Positions 4,814 to 5,328 of a stretch of 5,328 nucleotides of DNA are shown here, piece by piece (position 1 is the first letter of the stretch; the number at the start of each line of letters is the position of its first letter). This DNA comes from JAWXBR01 sp046595995 (GTDB lineage Bacteria > Bacteroidota > Ignavibacteria > Kapaibacteriales > Kapaibacteriaceae). The DNA lies in NCBI GenBank assembly GCA_046595995.1, contig JBKJNB010000117.1, forward strand, positions 1-5,328. The letters run 5' to 3'. The notes beneath the pieces were generated by a model, which was given only the letters and a program-made list of their open reading frames with translations, was not told the DNA's origin and ran no database searches. The position numbers and the translations under genes are program-made.

Positions 4814-5328
4814 ATGACGCCACGCTATCGCAGAATACTCTTGAAACTCAGTGGCGAATCACTGATGGGAAAGCAGGAGTATGGCATTGATCCAGACGCA
4901 TTAACTGCGTTTGCCGAAGACGTAAAGGAAGCTTTTGACCTTGGCATTCAGATCGCCATTGTGTTTGGCGGTGGCAACATCTTTCGTGGCGTGCAGGCCG
5001 CTGCTTCCGGCATCGACAAGGTGTCGGGTGATCACATGGGCATGCTTGCGACCGTTATCAACTGCATTGCCTTCCAAGACGTACTGGAATCACACGGTGT
5101 ACCAACACGACTGCAGAGTGCGATACGGATGGAGCAAGTTGCAGAGGGCTTCATACGCAGACGCGCGATACGACATCTTGAAAAGGGACGCATCGTTCTC
5201 TTCGGTGCTGGCACTGGGAGTCCGTACTTCACAACAGACACCGCAGCGGTGCTTCGAGCCGTTGAGATTGAAGCTGAAGTCGTGATAAAGGGAACACGCG
5301 TAGACGGTGTGTACGATAAGGACCCCGA
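4814..5328 (+). CDS. pyrH: UMP kinase (uridylate kinase), 3' partial
   Basis: PyrH phosphorylates UMP to UDP with ATP, a step of pyrimidine nucleotide synthesis, as a cytosolic hexamer of the amino-acid kinase fold; the bacterial enzyme is typically stimulated by GTP and inhibited by UTP. The frame is open to the window end, giving 171 of an expected 235-245 residues. Landmarks are RILLKLSGESL (7-17, phosphate-binding lysine in KLSGE), VFGGGNIFRG (50-59), GDHMGMLATVIN (72-83, UMP site), TRLQSAIRM (98-106), RRRAIRHLEKGRIVLFGAGTG (115-135), PYFTTDTAA (137-145) and KGTRVDGVYDKDP (159-171, nucleotide-binding loop). The ATG at 4814 is chosen because it places RRILLKLSG at the right distance; an ATG at 4803 is in another frame and stops after four codons. 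It is 21 nt after tsf, matching the common tsf-pyrH order, with frr the usual next gene. No Shine-Dalgarno is visible. Confidence 0.97.
   Translation, partial: MTPRYRRILLKLSGESLMGKQEYGIDPDALTAFAEDVKEAFDLGIQIAIVFGGGNIFRGVQAAASGIDKVSGDHMGMLATVINCIAFQDVLESHGVPTRLQSAIRMEQVAEGFIRRRAIRHLEKGRIVLFGAGTGSPYFTTDTAAVLRAVEIEAEVVIKGTRVDGVYDKDP

Noticed and set aside
4803..4817. ATG at 4803 as a start for UMP kinase
   Set aside because: It is in a different frame and meets TGA after four codons; the ATG at 4814 gives the conserved N-terminus.

Overview
The window looks like a chromosomal segment of a bacterium with roughly even GC content. The best guess is the Bacteroidota/Chlorobiota group, including Ignavibacteria- or Kapabacteria-like lineages. 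The basis is the gene order rplM-rpsI-rpsB-tsf-pyrH, an L13 with the N-terminal extension and wording seen in that group, starts with weak or no Shine-Dalgarno sequence, and a TTG-N19-TAnnTT.G promoter-like pair before rplM. This is inference from one window. No mobile element, CRISPR array, tRNA or rRNA gene was found. All coding is on the + strand and every gene recognised is of an ordinary cellular type.

Positions 2-1945 hold a tightly packed three-gene group. First comes a gamma-class carbonic anhydrase family protein cut at its 5' end. It overlaps by 8 nt a 67-residue protein with two predicted membrane helices. That overlaps by 4 nt (ATGA) a 418-residue MEMO-family protein (the 'AmmeMemoRadiSam system protein B' type) with an extra N-terminal domain. 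The overlaps suggest translational coupling. The shared function is not known.

Positions 1946-2054 are a 109-nt gap with a possible weak terminator and a good candidate promoter for the ribosomal operon. Positions 2055-2927 hold rplM (L13) and rpsI (S9), 18 nt apart. Positions 2928-3106 are a 179-nt gap, unusual in an otherwise compact operon. It carries two tandem copies of a hairpin-forming repeat, a possible promoter, and a foldable segment just before rpsB that could be an autoregulatory leader. Positions 3107-4792 hold rpsB (S2) and tsf (EF-Ts), 9 nt apart, and pyrH (UMP kinase) starts 21 nt later and runs off the window.

The second half is therefore a translation module (two 50S/30S protein pairs plus the EF-Tu exchange factor) linked to pyrimidine nucleotide supply. 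The most interesting non-coding signal is the rpsI-rpsB gap, where tandem hairpins and a leader with two alternative partners for one arm lie between two co-directional ribosomal gene pairs. No clearly new biological system is visible. The gap and the carbonic anhydrase/membrane peptide/MEMO cluster are the parts that deserve follow-up.
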